From assembly GCF_023205015.1 (NCBI RefSeq), contig NZ_CP096258.1, positions 930,001-994,000 on the forward strand: a stretch of DNA of 64,000 nucleotides. Direction: 5' to 3'. The DNA comes from Providencia rettgeri (GTDB lineage Bacteria > Pseudomonadota > Gammaproteobacteria > Enterobacterales > Enterobacteriaceae). Below are positions 1-8,528 of this stretch, in pieces (the first letter of the stretch is position 1; the number at the start of each line of letters is the position of its first letter). The notes beneath the pieces are model-generated. The model had not been told where the DNA came from, did not search any database, and saw nothing but the letters and a program-made list of their open reading frames with translations. The position numbers and the translations under genes were made by a program.

Positions 1-2
1 AA

Positions 3-680
3 GTTAGCACTGCATCACCATTAACCCAAAATCATGATGCGGCAAAAAGGCGCTTTAAACTGGGAATGGTGATTTTCACATTAGCGCTGGCTTGGGGCTT
101 TTATACTTTATTAGATTCCCCTGTGATGGGCTTCGCCATTTTATGTGGTATCGGCTTCGGGCTATTAATTGAAAGAGCACAAATTTGTTTTACCTCTGCA
201 TTTCGTGACTTGTGGATCACCGGACGCACACATATGGCGAAAGCGATTATTATTGGTATGGCAGTCAGTGCGATTGGTATTTTCAGTTATGTCCAGCTAG
301 GTGCAACACCAAAAATTTTATGGGCTGGGCCGAATGCGGTCATTGGTGGGTTACTGTTTGGCTTCGGTATTGTGCTCGCGGGCGGTTGTGAAACAGGCTG
401 GATGTACCGTGCGGTAGAGGGCCAAGTCCATTATTGGTGGGTCGGTTTTGGTAATATTATTGGCGCTACGGTGCTAGCTTATTACTGGGATGATTTAGGC
501 CCTTGGCTAGCGACTGATTTCGACAAAGTTAATCTACTTGAAACCTTTGGGCCAGAGGGTGGATTACTGGTCACTTATGGATTATTAGCGGTGGCATTCG
601 TGTTGATGTTGGTTTGGGAAAAACATTTCTTCCGTAAACGTACTCAAAAAACATCTAATGTATCCGTGGAGGTAGCATGA
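3..680 (+). CDS. yedE: YedE/YeeE-family inner membrane transporter, 3' part
   Basis: This is the C-terminal 225 codons of a polytopic membrane protein whose start lies outside the window. The frame is open from base 3, upstream of the first internal ATG at 66, so the gene is cut by the window edge rather than starting there. Several hydrophobic helices are visible, with the motifs ERAQICFTSAFRDLW and GGCETGW that are typical of YeeE/YedE transporters of sulfur or selenium species. The stop overlaps the start of yedF by four bases, so the two are co-transcribed. The pairing matches E. coli yedEF, which is linked to selenium metabolism by genome association; the transported substrate is not shown by the sequence. 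Confidence 0.88.
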   Translation, partial: VSTASPLTQNHDAAKRRFKLGMVIFTLALAWGFYTLLDSPVMGFAILCGIGFGLLIERAQICFTSAFRDLWITGRTHMAKAIIIGMAVSAIGIFSYVQLGATPKILWAGPNAVIGGLLFGFGIVLAGGCETGWMYRAVEGQVHYWWVGFGNIIGATVLAYYWDDLGPWLATDFDKVNLLETFGPEGGLLVTYGLLAVAFVLMLVWEKHFFRKRTQKTSNVSVEVA

Positions 681-916
681 GTAAGAAAGACATTATCCCT
701 GATTATCGTTTAGATATGGTTGGAGAGCCGTGCCCATATCCCGCAGTCGCGACACTCGAAGCGATGCCATCGTTGAAAAAAGGCGAAATTTTAGAGGTAG
801 TCAGCGATTGCCCGCAATCAATTAATAACATTCCTCTAGATACGAAAAATTATGGTTATACGGTATTGGATATTCAGCAAGATGGGCCGACTATTCGCTA
901 TCTAATCCAAAAATAA
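677..916 (+). CDS. yedF: TusA-family sulfur/selenium carrier protein YedF
   Basis: A 79-residue SirA/TusA-fold protein almost identical to E. coli YedF. The conserved family motif GEPCPYP places the likely persulfide- or selenium-carrying cysteine at residue 19. It follows yedE with a four-base overlap (ATGA type), so translation is probably coupled, and a preceding GGAGG serves as ribosome binding site inside the yedE end. Genome associations link the family to selenium use, but its exact chemistry is unsettled. No other selenium genes lie in the window. The product call is firm; the selenium role is inherited from family knowledge. Confidence 0.93.
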   Translation: MSKKDIIPDYRLDMVGEPCPYPAVATLEAMPSLKKGEILEVVSDCPQSINNIPLDTKNYGYTVLDIQQDGPTIRYLIQK

Positions 917-920
917 CGGA

Positions 921-1058
921 TACGCGAGATACCCGTTATACTTTGCGCCGCAGCGTTGTTGACTGCACTCACCGCCCCTAGTCACATACTTGTGTATGCT
1001 CCTAGGGTCTAACGCATTTGCCGCCTTGCGACAGCACAAACTATTTAGCGTATTGGTC
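921..1058 (+). repeat. ERIC-type intergenic palindromic repeat
   Basis: An imperfect long palindrome directly after yedF. The core CCCTAGTCACATACTTGTG followed by TATGCTCCTAGGG, the flanking TTGTTGACTGCACTCA and the right arm TTGCCGCCTTGCGACAGC match the ERIC layout as I know it. It is the first of a tandem pair. It lies in the 3' untranslated region of yedEF and would form a large hairpin in the transcript. Confidence 0.8.
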
Positions 1059-1172
1059 ATAATTCGTGCTGTAGCATTGTTGACTGCACTCACGGCTCCT
1101 AGTCACACTGTATGCCGTTAGGGCTGAGTTCGCTTATCGCCTAGCTACAACCCAAATTATGTAGGGTATCTT
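1059..1172 (+). repeat. Second, diverged ERIC-type repeat
   Basis: A second copy immediately follows the first. TTGTTGACTGCACTCA is repeated exactly, but the core is shortened to CCTAGTCACACTGTATGC and the closing arm has changed (CCGTTAGGGC). The right arm still reads as an ERIC end (ATCGCCTAGCTACAACCC). It looks like a decaying tandem duplicate. Confidence 0.65.
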
Positions 1173-1185
1173 GGTGATACCCTAC
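1161..1185. other. Perfect 10-bp stem hairpin
   Basis: GTAGGGTATC (1161-1170) and GATACCCTAC (1176-1185) form a perfect stem with a 5-nt loop at the end of the ERIC pair. It lies between the convergent yedF and GNAT genes. There is no strong T-tract on either strand, so a terminator role is only possible. Confidence 0.6.
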
Positions 1186-1262
1186 ATATATTAAAGTGAC
1201 CTATAAGTTGGGGAACGGAATGCGGAAAGTAGAGGCAATGGGAAGTAGAGGCAATAGTGTGC

Positions 1263-1778
1263 TTACTCTTCTTGTTCTTGCCAATGAGTAATATCTAGAA
1301 CCAGTTCGCATTCATCATCCATATAAGCGCCTGTTGGGACAAACCCCAGCTTTTTGTAAAACTCAAATGGACTTTCTTCCCCTTCACCACAGCTGTTATA
1401 AAGGCGTGGATAACCTTTTCTTTTTAAATACTGAATGACTTGGACCAATGCTTCTCGGCCAAACCCCAATTTTTGGTAGGGTTCAGCAATCATAAAACGC
1501 CAAAGCATAATGCCATCATATTCTAATTCGTCATCATCTAGCCCTGAATGCAGCATGATGAAACCAACAGGAACATCATCCGCGTAAATGCCTCGATACC
1601 ATGCGCAATCCGAAAATTGGGCCTCTACCATGGAATAGGCGTTATCAGCTACCATATTACGTTGCGCTTCACTCAGTGTATGGCTTAATAGGCAAATCTC
1701 AGAAAAATTATCGGCAGTGATTTTTTGCAAGGTAACTTGTGAATTTTCATCCAATTCAGGTTCGATGAGCTCTTTCAT
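1263..1778 (-). CDS. GNAT-family N-acetyltransferase
   Basis: A 171-residue protein with the GNAT fold. The acetyl-CoA binding loop is visible as MIAEPYQKLGFGREAL in the middle of the protein, followed by YLKRKGYPRLYNSC and the late motif PFEFYKKLGFVPTG. The acidic segment DDDELEYDGIMLWRFMI before the loop resembles diamine or spermidine acetyltransferase relatives, so a small amine is a possible acceptor, but no substrate can be assigned. It is a single gene convergent with yedEF and has no counterpart at this place in E. coli, which suggests a lineage-specific insertion. Confidence 0.85.
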   Translation of the reverse strand: MKELIEPELDENSQVTLQKITADNFSEICLLSHTLSEAQRNMVADNAYSMVEAQFSDCAWYRGIYADDVPVGFIMLHSGLDDDELEYDGIMLWRFMIAEPYQKLGFGREALVQVIQYLKRKGYPRLYNSCGEGEESPFEFYKKLGFVPTGAYMDDECELVLDITHWQEQEE

Positions 1779-1950
1779 AACATTTCCTTCGACAGAATAT
1801 TGACCATAACCATCAGCGATGGGCTATTTTTATTATTGTTGTTGAACATCATTAAATATTAGAAATTTACGATATGGATATAAATCAACCAGAGATTTCA
1901 CGACCAGTCAACGACTTAATTGTGGCTATGTAAGCGGGGTCTAAAAAGTG

Positions 1951-1980
1951 ATGGCAACTTACTTAAGTGTCAGTTGCCAT
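1951..1980 (-). terminator. Rho-independent terminator of rdgC
   Basis: ATGGCAACT and AGTTGCCAT form a 9-bp stem around a loop that itself contains ACTTAAGT. On the minus strand the stem is followed by CACTTTTTAG. It lies 31 bp beyond the rdgC stop. Confidence 0.7.
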
Positions 1981-2011
1981 TGTGAGAATTATAGAGAATA
2001 TGAAAAGAAAT

Positions 2012-2917
2012 TTAGTGTTCGGCTTCGCCACCTAATACATCAATCAAGCGAGCGATTAATGCACTGAGCTCACCTGTCATTAAGACGTAATCAGCATCAA
2101 ATTTTTGAGCGTAGTCTTCTTTAGCGATGTCGTCATTTTGATCTTTTAATGTATCGCTAAATTTGAGGCGCTTCAGGGAACCATCATCAGATAACATGAA
2201 CTGGATTCGTTCTTCCCAATCTAAGGCCAATTTGGTAACGAGTTTACCTGCTTCAATATGGGTGGCTATTTCATCAGAAATGAGGTCTTGTTTCTTACAG
2301 CGGATAATACCACCTTCTTCTAAGATAGCTTTTAGCTCCGCTTCATCCATGACGGCAAAACCTTGTGGTAATGAGCCTGAACGGATCCATTCAGTAAGTG
2401 TTAACTCTATAGGATCTTTAAACGTTAGAGGGACAACAGGTAGGGAACCTAAGCTTTTGCGGAGTAAGGCTAAATTATCTTCAGCGCGTTTTGCACTTGC
2501 GGCATCAACAATAATTAATTGATTTACTGTATCAATCCAAATGTAGGTTTTACTGAATTTACTGAATGCACGAGGAAGGAGTGAGTGAACGACTTCATCT
2601 TTTAGTGAATCTTTTTCCGTTTTCTTCAGCTTACGGCCTTGGTCAGCTTCCAACTTTTCGATTTTATCCTGCAATTCTTGTTTAATTACAGGAGATGGCA
2701 GCATTTTTTCTTCTTTTTTAGCACAAATAAGGATTTGATTACCCGCTGCATGCGTCAATGCATCACCACCATTCATGGGAGAAACCCAGCCAGTTTGCAT
2801 CATATCTTGGCTACCACAAGGGTGATAGGCGAGGGCGGCAAGCTGTTTCTCTAAATCATCTGCGGAGAGTGCCAAATCCCGATTTAGGCGATAGACCAAT
2901 ATATTCTTGAACCACAT
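2012..2917 (-). CDS. rdgC: Recombination-associated protein RdgC
   Basis: A 301-residue protein starting MWFKNILVYRLNR, the conserved N-terminus of RdgC, and of nearly the same length as the E. coli protein (303). In the family, RdgC forms a ring-shaped dimer that binds double-stranded DNA and modulates RecA filament activity. No enzymatic motifs are expected or seen. It is transcribed divergently from mak across a 203-bp spacer, the same arrangement as in E. coli. A stem-loop terminator follows it. Confidence 0.96.
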   Translation of the reverse strand: MWFKNILVYRLNRDLALSADDLEKQLAALAYHPCGSQDMMQTGWVSPMNGGDALTHAAGNQILICAKKEEKMLPSPVIKQELQDKIEKLEADQGRKLKKTEKDSLKDEVVHSLLPRAFSKFSKTYIWIDTVNQLIIVDAASAKRAEDNLALLRKSLGSLPVVPLTFKDPIELTLTEWIRSGSLPQGFAVMDEAELKAILEEGGIIRCKKQDLISDEIATHIEAGKLVTKLALDWEERIQFMLSDDGSLKRLKFSDTLKDQNDDIAKEDYAQKFDADYVLMTGELSALIARLIDVLGGEAEH

Positions 2918-3120
2918 GAAAAACCTACCTTTGTTGATAAATAGCCAGTTAGAGCAGGGGGCTATGATAGCGAATTGTCTGTTATTAAGCGAAAAAAAAT
3001 GCGCACTCGTTGAAGGCTGCTATCATTTCATTAGTTAACTATTGATAATGTCCCTCAAAGCAAGCCATGATAGTGATAGAAGCCCTGACATAAAAACTTT
3101 AAATAGTAGAGAGCATCATA

Positions 3121-4026
3121 ATGAGAATAGGTATTGACCTTGGTGGAACCAAAATTGAAGTTATTGCATTGGATGACAATGGTAATGTCTTGTTTCGTAA
3201 GCGTATTCCAACTCCTCGTGGTGATTATGATGCGACACTTAACGCGATAGCAAGTTTAGTGGCAGATGCAGAAACGGCGACTGGATTATCAGGTAGCGTT
3301 GGTGTTGGGATCCCTGGAACTTTGTCTCCAGTGACAGGAAAAGTTAAAAACGCCAATTCCACATGGCTTAATGGTAAACCGTTCGATGTCGATTTAAGTC
3401 ATTTATTAAACCGTAAAATAAAAATGGCGAATGACGCGAACTGTCTCGCAGTCTCTGAAGCGGTTGATGGTGCGGGAGCGGGAGAGAAAGTCGTTTTTGC
3501 CGTGATTATTGGAACCGGATGTGGTGCAGGGATTGCGATAAATGGGCAAGTGCATTCGGGGGGAAATGGTGTTGCAGGGGAATGGGGACATAACCCTTTA
3601 CCATGGCAAGATGAGCAAGATAGACAATTTCTAGCAGCAGAAAGTTGTTATTGCGGGCTGACGGGGTGTACTGAATTATTTGTCTCAGGCACCGGCTTTA
3701 TGGCGGATTACGCGAAACTGGCAGGACGTCAAAAAACGGGAATGGAAATCGTTGAATTGGCGCAAAGAGGGGATCAACATGCTGCCATCGCACTCGAAAA
3801 TTACCTTAATCGCCTCGCAAAAGCTCTCGGACAAGCCATTAATATGCTAGATCCAGATGTCATCGTGTTAGGGGGCGGAATGAGTAACGTTGATTATTTA
3901 TATGAGGCGTTGCCTGAAAGGATCCGCCAATGGGTATTTGGTGGAGAGTGTGATACACCAATTCGTAAAGCGGTGCATGGTGATTCGAGTGGAGTTCGCG
4001 GTGCGGCTTGGTTGTTTTCGTCCTAA
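3121..4026 (+). CDS. mak: Fructokinase (ROK family)
   Basis: A 301-residue ROK-family sugar kinase. The N-terminal phosphate-binding motif GIDLGGTK is at residues 3-10, the catalytic base is Asp105 in NDANCLA, and the ROK zinc site is visible as Cys176, Cys178 and Cys183 (CYCGLTGC). It closely matches E. coli Mak (YajF), which phosphorylates fructose at C6 with ATP, and it is divergent from rdgC as in E. coli. The related NagK (N-acetylglucosamine kinase) is the main alternative; the context favours Mak. Its stop codon lies inside the left arm of an ERIC element, so the repeat forms the immediate 3' end of the message. Confidence 0.92.
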   Translation: MRIGIDLGGTKIEVIALDDNGNVLFRKRIPTPRGDYDATLNAIASLVADAETATGLSGSVGVGIPGTLSPVTGKVKNANSTWLNGKPFDVDLSHLLNRKIKMANDANCLAVSEAVDGAGAGEKVVFAVIIGTGCGAGIAINGQVHSGGNGVAGEWGHNPLPWQDEQDRQFLAAESCYCGLTGCTELFVSGTGFMADYAKLAGRQKTGMEIVELAQRGDQHAAIALENYLNRLAKALGQAINMLDPDVIVLGGGMSNVDYLYEALPERIRQWVFGGECDTPIRKAVHGDSSGVRGAAWLFSS

Positions 4027-4127
4027 TTTACGCTGTCGCGGTGTTGGCTTCATTCGGTTACTCGGGTCACATACTTGTGTATGCTCCCCGAGATACCCTC
4101 TTTTGCCGCCTAGCGACAGCGTAAATT
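4025..4127 (+). repeat. ERIC-type repeat with perfect 15-bp ends
   Basis: The arms AATTTACGCTGTCGC (4025-4039) and GCGACAGCGTAAATT (4113-4127) are exact reverse complements. The core CTCGGGTCACATACTTGTG with TATGCTCCCCGAG is a compensated variant of the other copies. The first base pairs overlap the mak stop codon. Confidence 0.85.
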
Positions 4128-4149
4128 AGTTAGAAAATAGAGCCAATGG

Positions 4150-4252
4150 GATGGTAGCGGTGTTGGCTTCATTCGGTTACTCGGGTCACATATTTATGTA
4201 TGCTCCGCGAGATACCCTCTTTTGCCGCCTTGCCACAACTCGAATTATTTAG
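4150..4252 (+). repeat. Second ERIC-type repeat downstream of mak
   Basis: A same-orientation copy 22 bp after the first, sharing GTGTTGGCTTCATTCGGTTA exactly. The right arm GCCACAACTCGAATTATTT is close to the canonical ERIC end. The core has changed to CGGGTCACATATTTATG with TATGCTCCGCGAG. Confidence 0.8.
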
Positions 4253-4786
4253 AAAAAATACTTGGTTTCTAATCAAATGAAAAATCTTTAGAAAATTAAT
4301 GATTAAATAATCATCTTTTATTTCTTAAATTAAATTTAGATTAATTGAAAATAATTTGATGGATAGATTTATAGAATAAAAAGGATAAATAAAAATAAAT
4401 GTGCTTTCTTGGCTAAATAAAGCACATTTATTTAATGTTAAATAAGTTTCTTTAATACTCAGTGATATAAATCACAGTTCTTTTTTTCCTACGAAAAAGA
4501 TTCACAACTCCTCAATGGAATAAGTTGAGTTAATTAAGGTGAATTTGTCATCATTAATTCATTTTTGTGAGCTATATAAAAATCAAGCCCAATAAAAAGA
4601 TGAAAACCGTGATTTAGTCACAAAAAATGGTTACTGTTTGCAGTGTATTATCATTAAAAATTGACGTCATGCACATAGTGTAAAATTTTAATGCTATTTT
4701 TGTTGTTTATTTGTTCAATTTTACAGGGTAGACACTCGAATTTGAGAGGGCTATTTTCTCTCAATAATGGCAACTAAGGGGATTAC
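4253..4786 (+). promoter_or_regulatory. AT-rich upstream region of cpdB with candidate CRP site
   Basis: No gene is seen in these 534 bases, which are strongly AT-rich. GTGATATAAATCAC (4462-4475) is a near-consensus CRP palindrome (GTGA-N6-TCAC). A second palindrome, GTGATTTAGTCAC near 4610, has only a 5-base centre and fits CRP poorly. A GGGG ribosome binding site sits just before the cpdB ATG. CRP control of cpdB is an inference. Confidence 0.5.
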
Positions 4787-6736
4787 ATGAATAAAGTATT
4801 AAAACTTTCAACACTTGCTATGTTAGTCGCATTTAATGCGAACGCAGCAACGGTTGATTTACGCGTAATGGAAACATCAGATGTTCACAGCAACCTCGTT
4901 GACTTTGACTATTATAGAGATAAGCCGACAGAACAATTTGGTTACGTACGTACTGCAACATTAATTAAAGCCGCTAAACAAGAAGCAACAAACTCAGTAT
5001 TAGTGGACAACGGAGATTTAATCCAAGGTAGCCCATTAGCAGACTACATAGTCGGTGAAGGTTTAAAAGACGGTGAATCTCACCCGGCACATAAACTTTT
5101 AAATACTATGGGTTACACCGTAGGTAACTTCGGTAACCATGAGTTTAACTTTGGATTAGAATTCTTACATAAAGCTATTGATGGCGCAAAATTCCCATAT
5201 ATTAATGCCAATATTATCGATGCGAAAACAGGTAAAAACTACTTTAACCCATATATTATTGTCGATACACCAGTTAAAGATAGAGATGGCAAAACACATA
5301 CCATCAAAATTGGCTACATCGGTTTTGTCCCACCACAAATCTTAATTTGGGATAAACCAAATCTAGAAGGCAAAGTCTTAGTTAACGATATTACGGAAAC
5401 CGCGAAAAAATTTGTACCGCAAATGAAAAAAGAAGGTGCGGATTTAGTTGTTGCGATCCCTCACTCTGGTTTTTCCCAAGAGCCATATAAAGCAATGGCT
5501 GAAAATTCAGTTTATTACCTCAGTGAAGTCCCTGGTATAGACGCTATCATGTTTGGTCACTCACACGGTGTGTTCCCTAGTAAAGATTTCAGCGATATCA
5601 AAGGCGTTGATGTTGCAAAAGGGACCGTTAATGGTGTTCCAGCTGTCATGCCTGGCCAGTGGGGTGACCATTTAGGTGTTGTAGATTTAGTCGTCAATAA
5701 TGATGATGGTGCATGGAAAGTGGTTGATGCAACCGCTCACGCACGCCCTGTCTACGATAAGCCAAATAAGAAAGCCTTGGTTGAGCGTGATGGTGAACTG
5801 GCGAAAATCATTGAACAAGAACACCAAGATACCCGCAAATTTGTTGGAAAACATATCGGTAAAGCGTCCGAAAATATGTACAGCTTCTTAGCATTGGTTC
5901 AAAGTGACCCAACTGTACAGATCGTGAATGATGCTCAAATCGACTACACCAAAAACTTCATTCAAGGTGACCCAGACCTAGCAGATTTACCTGTTCTTGC
6001 AGCCGCTGCACCATTTAAAGCTGGCGGACGTAAAAACTCACCAACTGAATTTATTGAAGTTGAAAAAGGGGATTTAACTTTCCGTAATGCTGCTGACTTA
6101 TATTTATATCCAAATACGTTAGTTGTAGTGAAAGCGACAGGGGCCGATGTTGTTGAGTGGTTAGAATGTTCAGCGGGAATGTTTAATCAAATCAATCCAC
6201 AATCAACAGCACCTCAAAGCTTATTGAATTGGAATGGTTTCAGAACTTATAACTTCGATACAATTAGTGGTGTAAATTACCAAATAGATCTGACTCAACC
6301 TGCGAAATACGATGTTGATTGCCAAACAATCAACAAAGATGCTAACCGAATCAAAAACGTAACCTACCAAGGTAAGCCGATTGATCCAAAAGCAACCTTC
6401 TTAGTGGCAACGAATAACTACCGTGGCTACGGCGGTAAATTTGCTGGGACAGGTGATAATAATGTCGCATTTGCATCTCCAGATGAAAACCGTTCTATTT
6501 TAGCGGCTTATATTGCTAAAGAGTCTAAAGAGAAAGGACAAATAGCGACCAAAGCAGCTAATAATTGGTCATTCACTCCAATTAAAACAGACAAAAAACT
6601 GGATGTTCGCTTTGAAACTGCACCAAGTGAAAAAGCAGCAAAATTCATCAAAGAGAATGCACAGTACCCGATGAAACAAGTCGGTACCGATGAAATTGGT
6701 TTCGCTATTTATCAAATAGATTTAACCGAGAAGTAA
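4787..6736 (+). CDS. cpdB: 2',3'-cyclic-nucleotide 2'-phosphodiesterase / 3'-nucleotidase
   Basis: A 649-residue periplasmic enzyme close in length to E. coli CpdB (647). The signal peptide is clear: a lysine near the start, a hydrophobic core and cleavage near NANA-A around residue 20. The N-terminal metallophosphoesterase domain shows the metal-binding motifs ETSDVHSN, DNGDLIQGS, GNHEFNFG and GHSHG in order, and the C-terminal 5'-nucleotidase domain follows from about residue 370. The family hydrolyses 2',3'-cyclic nucleotides and 3'-nucleotides so the nucleosides can be taken up. It stands alone with its own terminator. It is not at this position in E. coli. Confidence 0.95.
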   Translation: MNKVLKLSTLAMLVAFNANAATVDLRVMETSDVHSNLVDFDYYRDKPTEQFGYVRTATLIKAAKQEATNSVLVDNGDLIQGSPLADYIVGEGLKDGESHPAHKLLNTMGYTVGNFGNHEFNFGLEFLHKAIDGAKFPYINANIIDAKTGKNYFNPYIIVDTPVKDRDGKTHTIKIGYIGFVPPQILIWDKPNLEGKVLVNDITETAKKFVPQMKKEGADLVVAIPHSGFSQEPYKAMAENSVYYLSEVPGIDAIMFGHSHGVFPSKDFSDIKGVDVAKGTVNGVPAVMPGQWGDHLGVVDLVVNNDDGAWKVVDATAHARPVYDKPNKKALVERDGELAKIIEQEHQDTRKFVGKHIGKASENMYSFLALVQSDPTVQIVNDAQIDYTKNFIQGDPDLADLPVLAAAAPFKAGGRKNSPTEFIEVEKGDLTFRNAADLYLYPNTLVVVKATGADVVEWLECSAGMFNQINPQSTAPQSLLNWNGFRTYNFDTISGVNYQIDLTQPAKYDVDCQTINKDANRIKNVTYQGKPIDPKATFLVATNNYRGYGGKFAGTGDNNVAFASPDENRSILAAYIAKESKEKGQIATKAANNWSFTPIKTDKKLDVRFETAPSEKAAKFIKENAQYPMKQVGTDEIGFAIYQIDLTEK

Positions 6737-6758
6737 TCTAAACATATTGATATCATTC

Positions 6759-6783
6759 AAGCCTACCTACGAGTGGGCTTTTT
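6759..6783 (+). terminator. Terminator of cpdB
   Basis: AAGCCTAC (6759-6766) pairs with GTGGGCTT (6773-6780) with one G-T pair and a 6-nt loop, followed by TTT. It lies 23 bp after the cpdB stop. Confidence 0.7.
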
Positions 6784-6833
6784 AGTGGCTAAATAATGTG
6801 TTTAATAGGTACTTTTTAGAGGGGAGAAATAGT

Positions 6834-6875
6834 GCTCGGAATATTAAGACAATTTTTACATTAAATATTCCGAGC
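6834..6875. repeat. 12-bp perfect inverted repeat
   Basis: GCTCGGAATATT (6834-6845) and AATATTCCGAGC (6864-6875) are exact inverted copies around an 18-nt AT-rich loop, in the convergent spacer between cpdB and the small secreted gene. It may end transcription of the minus-strand gene, but the T-tract is poor. Confidence 0.6.
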
Positions 6876-6903
6876 AGTTATGATTAAGGTAAACATTATG
6901 GAT

Positions 6904-7203
6904 CTACTCATAAAAGACATTTAACATAGGTAACTTAGTATATTTATCATATTCAACTTTTACATACTCAGATTCTACCTTTTGACCATTTTTTAAAGAA
7001 CCTGTTGTTGAAATATCTTTACCTTTTCGGTAACACGTAATATTAACCCGATCTTTATGTTCAACTTCGATAGAACATTGTGGTTCATAGATATAGCCTG
7101 AAAATGAAATTGTACCTCCTGATGAGTTATTACTTGCATAGGTGAAAGAACCGCTTGAAATGATTATAGCAACAACGGATGTTAGTAAAGATAAACCTTT
7201 CAT
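6904..7203 (-). CDS. Small secreted protein with fimbrial-subunit-like N-terminus
   Basis: A 99-residue protein that I do not recognise by name. I chose the ATG at 7203 over the upstream one at 7257 because AAGGGGG sits about 8 bases before it and because it starts a normal signal peptide (MKGLSLLTSVVAIIISSGSF, with cleavage near TYAS). The mature part begins GGTISFSGYIYEPQCSIEV and has a second cysteine in VNITCYRKG. This resembles the start of type 1 pilin-fold subunits (GTI-F-G-I--P-C), but the protein is too short for a full subunit and has no usher or chaperone genes nearby. It could be a truncated pilin-like gene or a small two-cysteine periplasmic protein. No function is assigned. Confidence 0.7.
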   Translation of the reverse strand: MKGLSLLTSVVAIIISSGSFTYASNNSSGGTISFSGYIYEPQCSIEVEHKDRVNITCYRKGKDISTTGSLKNGQKVESEYVKVEYDKYTKLPMLNVFYE

Positions 7204-7257
7204 AGTCCACCCCCTTAATAACACTTCACACGATGAAGCGTATTTTTGTGCTCTCAC

Positions 7258-7577
7258 TTTTAGTGTAGTTCAAATATCTATAATGCAAAACTAAAAATGA
7301 AAATATACTTAGAGTTTAGTTGGGTGGTTGGTTAATATATTGATAAATATCAACTTATGTTTTTACTGGGCTTTATCTGATCAATTAATGGTCAGGTGGT
7401 AATAGGAATGTAATAATAATAGAAGAATTGTAAATATTTCTTTTGTTTAGATAAGGTATTTTCAGTAAATATGTTTCATTGAATATATATATTAATTTAG
7501 AATAAGTTGTTATTTTACATTTTGGGTTATCATCTACGATGTTCTTGAGCTGTTTTTTAATAATGTTAAATAAATAA
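7258..7577. other. AT-rich spacer, nothing recognised
   Basis: This stretch between the small secreted gene and the nitroreductase terminator is very AT-rich. No coding frame, tRNA-like fold or repeat is evident. It presumably holds the promoter of the minus-strand small gene just upstream of 7257. Confidence 0.5.
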
Positions 7578-7607
7578 AGTCCTCCCGTAATATATTACGG
7601 AAGGACT
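7578..7607 (-). terminator. Stem-loop terminator of the nitroreductase gene
   Basis: AGTCCTCCCGTAA pairs with TTACGGAAGGACT through a TATA loop with one mismatch. The minus-strand flank TTTATTTA is only a modest T-tract. It lies 24 bp beyond the gene stop. Confidence 0.65.
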
Positions 7608-7630
7608 ATTGGGATTTTTAGTATTTCAAT

Positions 7631-8230
7631 TTATTTGAAAACTTTAAAACGATCATCATCGTCCATAAAGTCTTTATCACCTGCTGGCTCATTAATTGAA
7701 CCAAATACCATTTGCGCGCGTAATATCCAGTTAGCCGGAACATTCCATGTTGTTTGTACATCATTATCAATCAGTGGATTGTAGTGTTGTAAGGATGCAC
7801 CGATATTTTCTTGTGATAATGCAGTCCAGACTGCGAATTGTGCAATACCACTGGCTTGTTCAGACCAAATTGGGAAATTATCTGCATATAAAGGGAATTG
7901 CTCTTGCAAACCTTTAACAATGTCTTGGTCTTCAAAAAACAGAATAGAACCGGCTCCAGCAGCAAAACTATCAATTTTTTGTTCTGTTGAAGCGAAGGCT
8001 TGCTCAGGAACGATTTTACGCAGTGCTTCTTTGGTTATATTCCATAATTTTTGGTGTTCAGCACCAAATAAAATCACTACACGAGATGTTTGTGAGTTAA
8101 ATGATGATGGTGAATGTTTAACTGCTTCTTTAATTAATTTCGTGACGTGTTCTTCTGATACAGGCAAAGCATCGCCGAGGTTATAGATAGTACGACGATT
8201 TTTAATCATTTCGATAAATGCGTTAGACAT
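7631..8230 (-). CDS. Nitroreductase-family oxidoreductase
   Basis: A 199-residue protein of the nitroreductase fold. The N-terminal FMN-binding region shows NRRTIYNLGD and the signature KHSPSSFNSQTSRVV around residues 38-52, and the mid-region GIAQFAVWTALSQENIGASLQHYNP matches the dimer and flavin region of the small FRM2/HBN1-like branch. Members are FMN-dependent and use NAD(P)H to reduce nitro compounds or quinones, but the natural substrate is unknown. It is a single gene with its own terminator. This branch is distinct from the NfsA and NfsB nitroreductases of E. coli. Confidence 0.87.
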   Translation of the reverse strand: MSNAFIEMIKNRRTIYNLGDALPVSEEHVTKLIKEAVKHSPSSFNSQTSRVVILFGAEHQKLWNITKEALRKIVPEQAFASTEQKIDSFAAGAGSILFFEDQDIVKGLQEQFPLYADNFPIWSEQASGIAQFAVWTALSQENIGASLQHYNPLIDNDVQTTWNVPANWILRAQMVFGSINEPAGDKDFMDDDDRFKVFK

Positions 8231-8528
8231 TTTAGTCTCCTAGCTTTTCATTAGCGCACGGCATGTTATTGAATAAACCTTAGAAGCCGTAGTGTGTTTC
8301 AATGGTTATTACTATAACGTGGGGAATAAAAAATCATAGAAAAAAAATTTAACGATAAGGTTCAAATTTTTGCTCTAAGTTGGCAGGTTGGTTTTATTTG
8401 TTTTAAAACAATATATTAAGTTAATCTTAGGCAGGAAATTATGGCAGGAAACGGCATTGATAAGCACAAAATAATAATATGTATAGAAAATAATTGAGGA
8501 TAAAATAGAGGGGAATGAAAGCGCCTAG

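Noticed and set aside
902..1093. 63-codon minus-strand frame after yedF
   Set aside because: It lies entirely within ERIC repeat sequence and has no family resemblance.
3890..4129. 79-codon frame overlapping the end of mak
   Set aside because: It is an out-of-frame reading of mak followed by ERIC sequence.
4608..4625. Second CRP site upstream of cpdB
   Set aside because: GTGATTTAGTCAC has a 5-base centre in place of 6, which does not fit CRP geometry.
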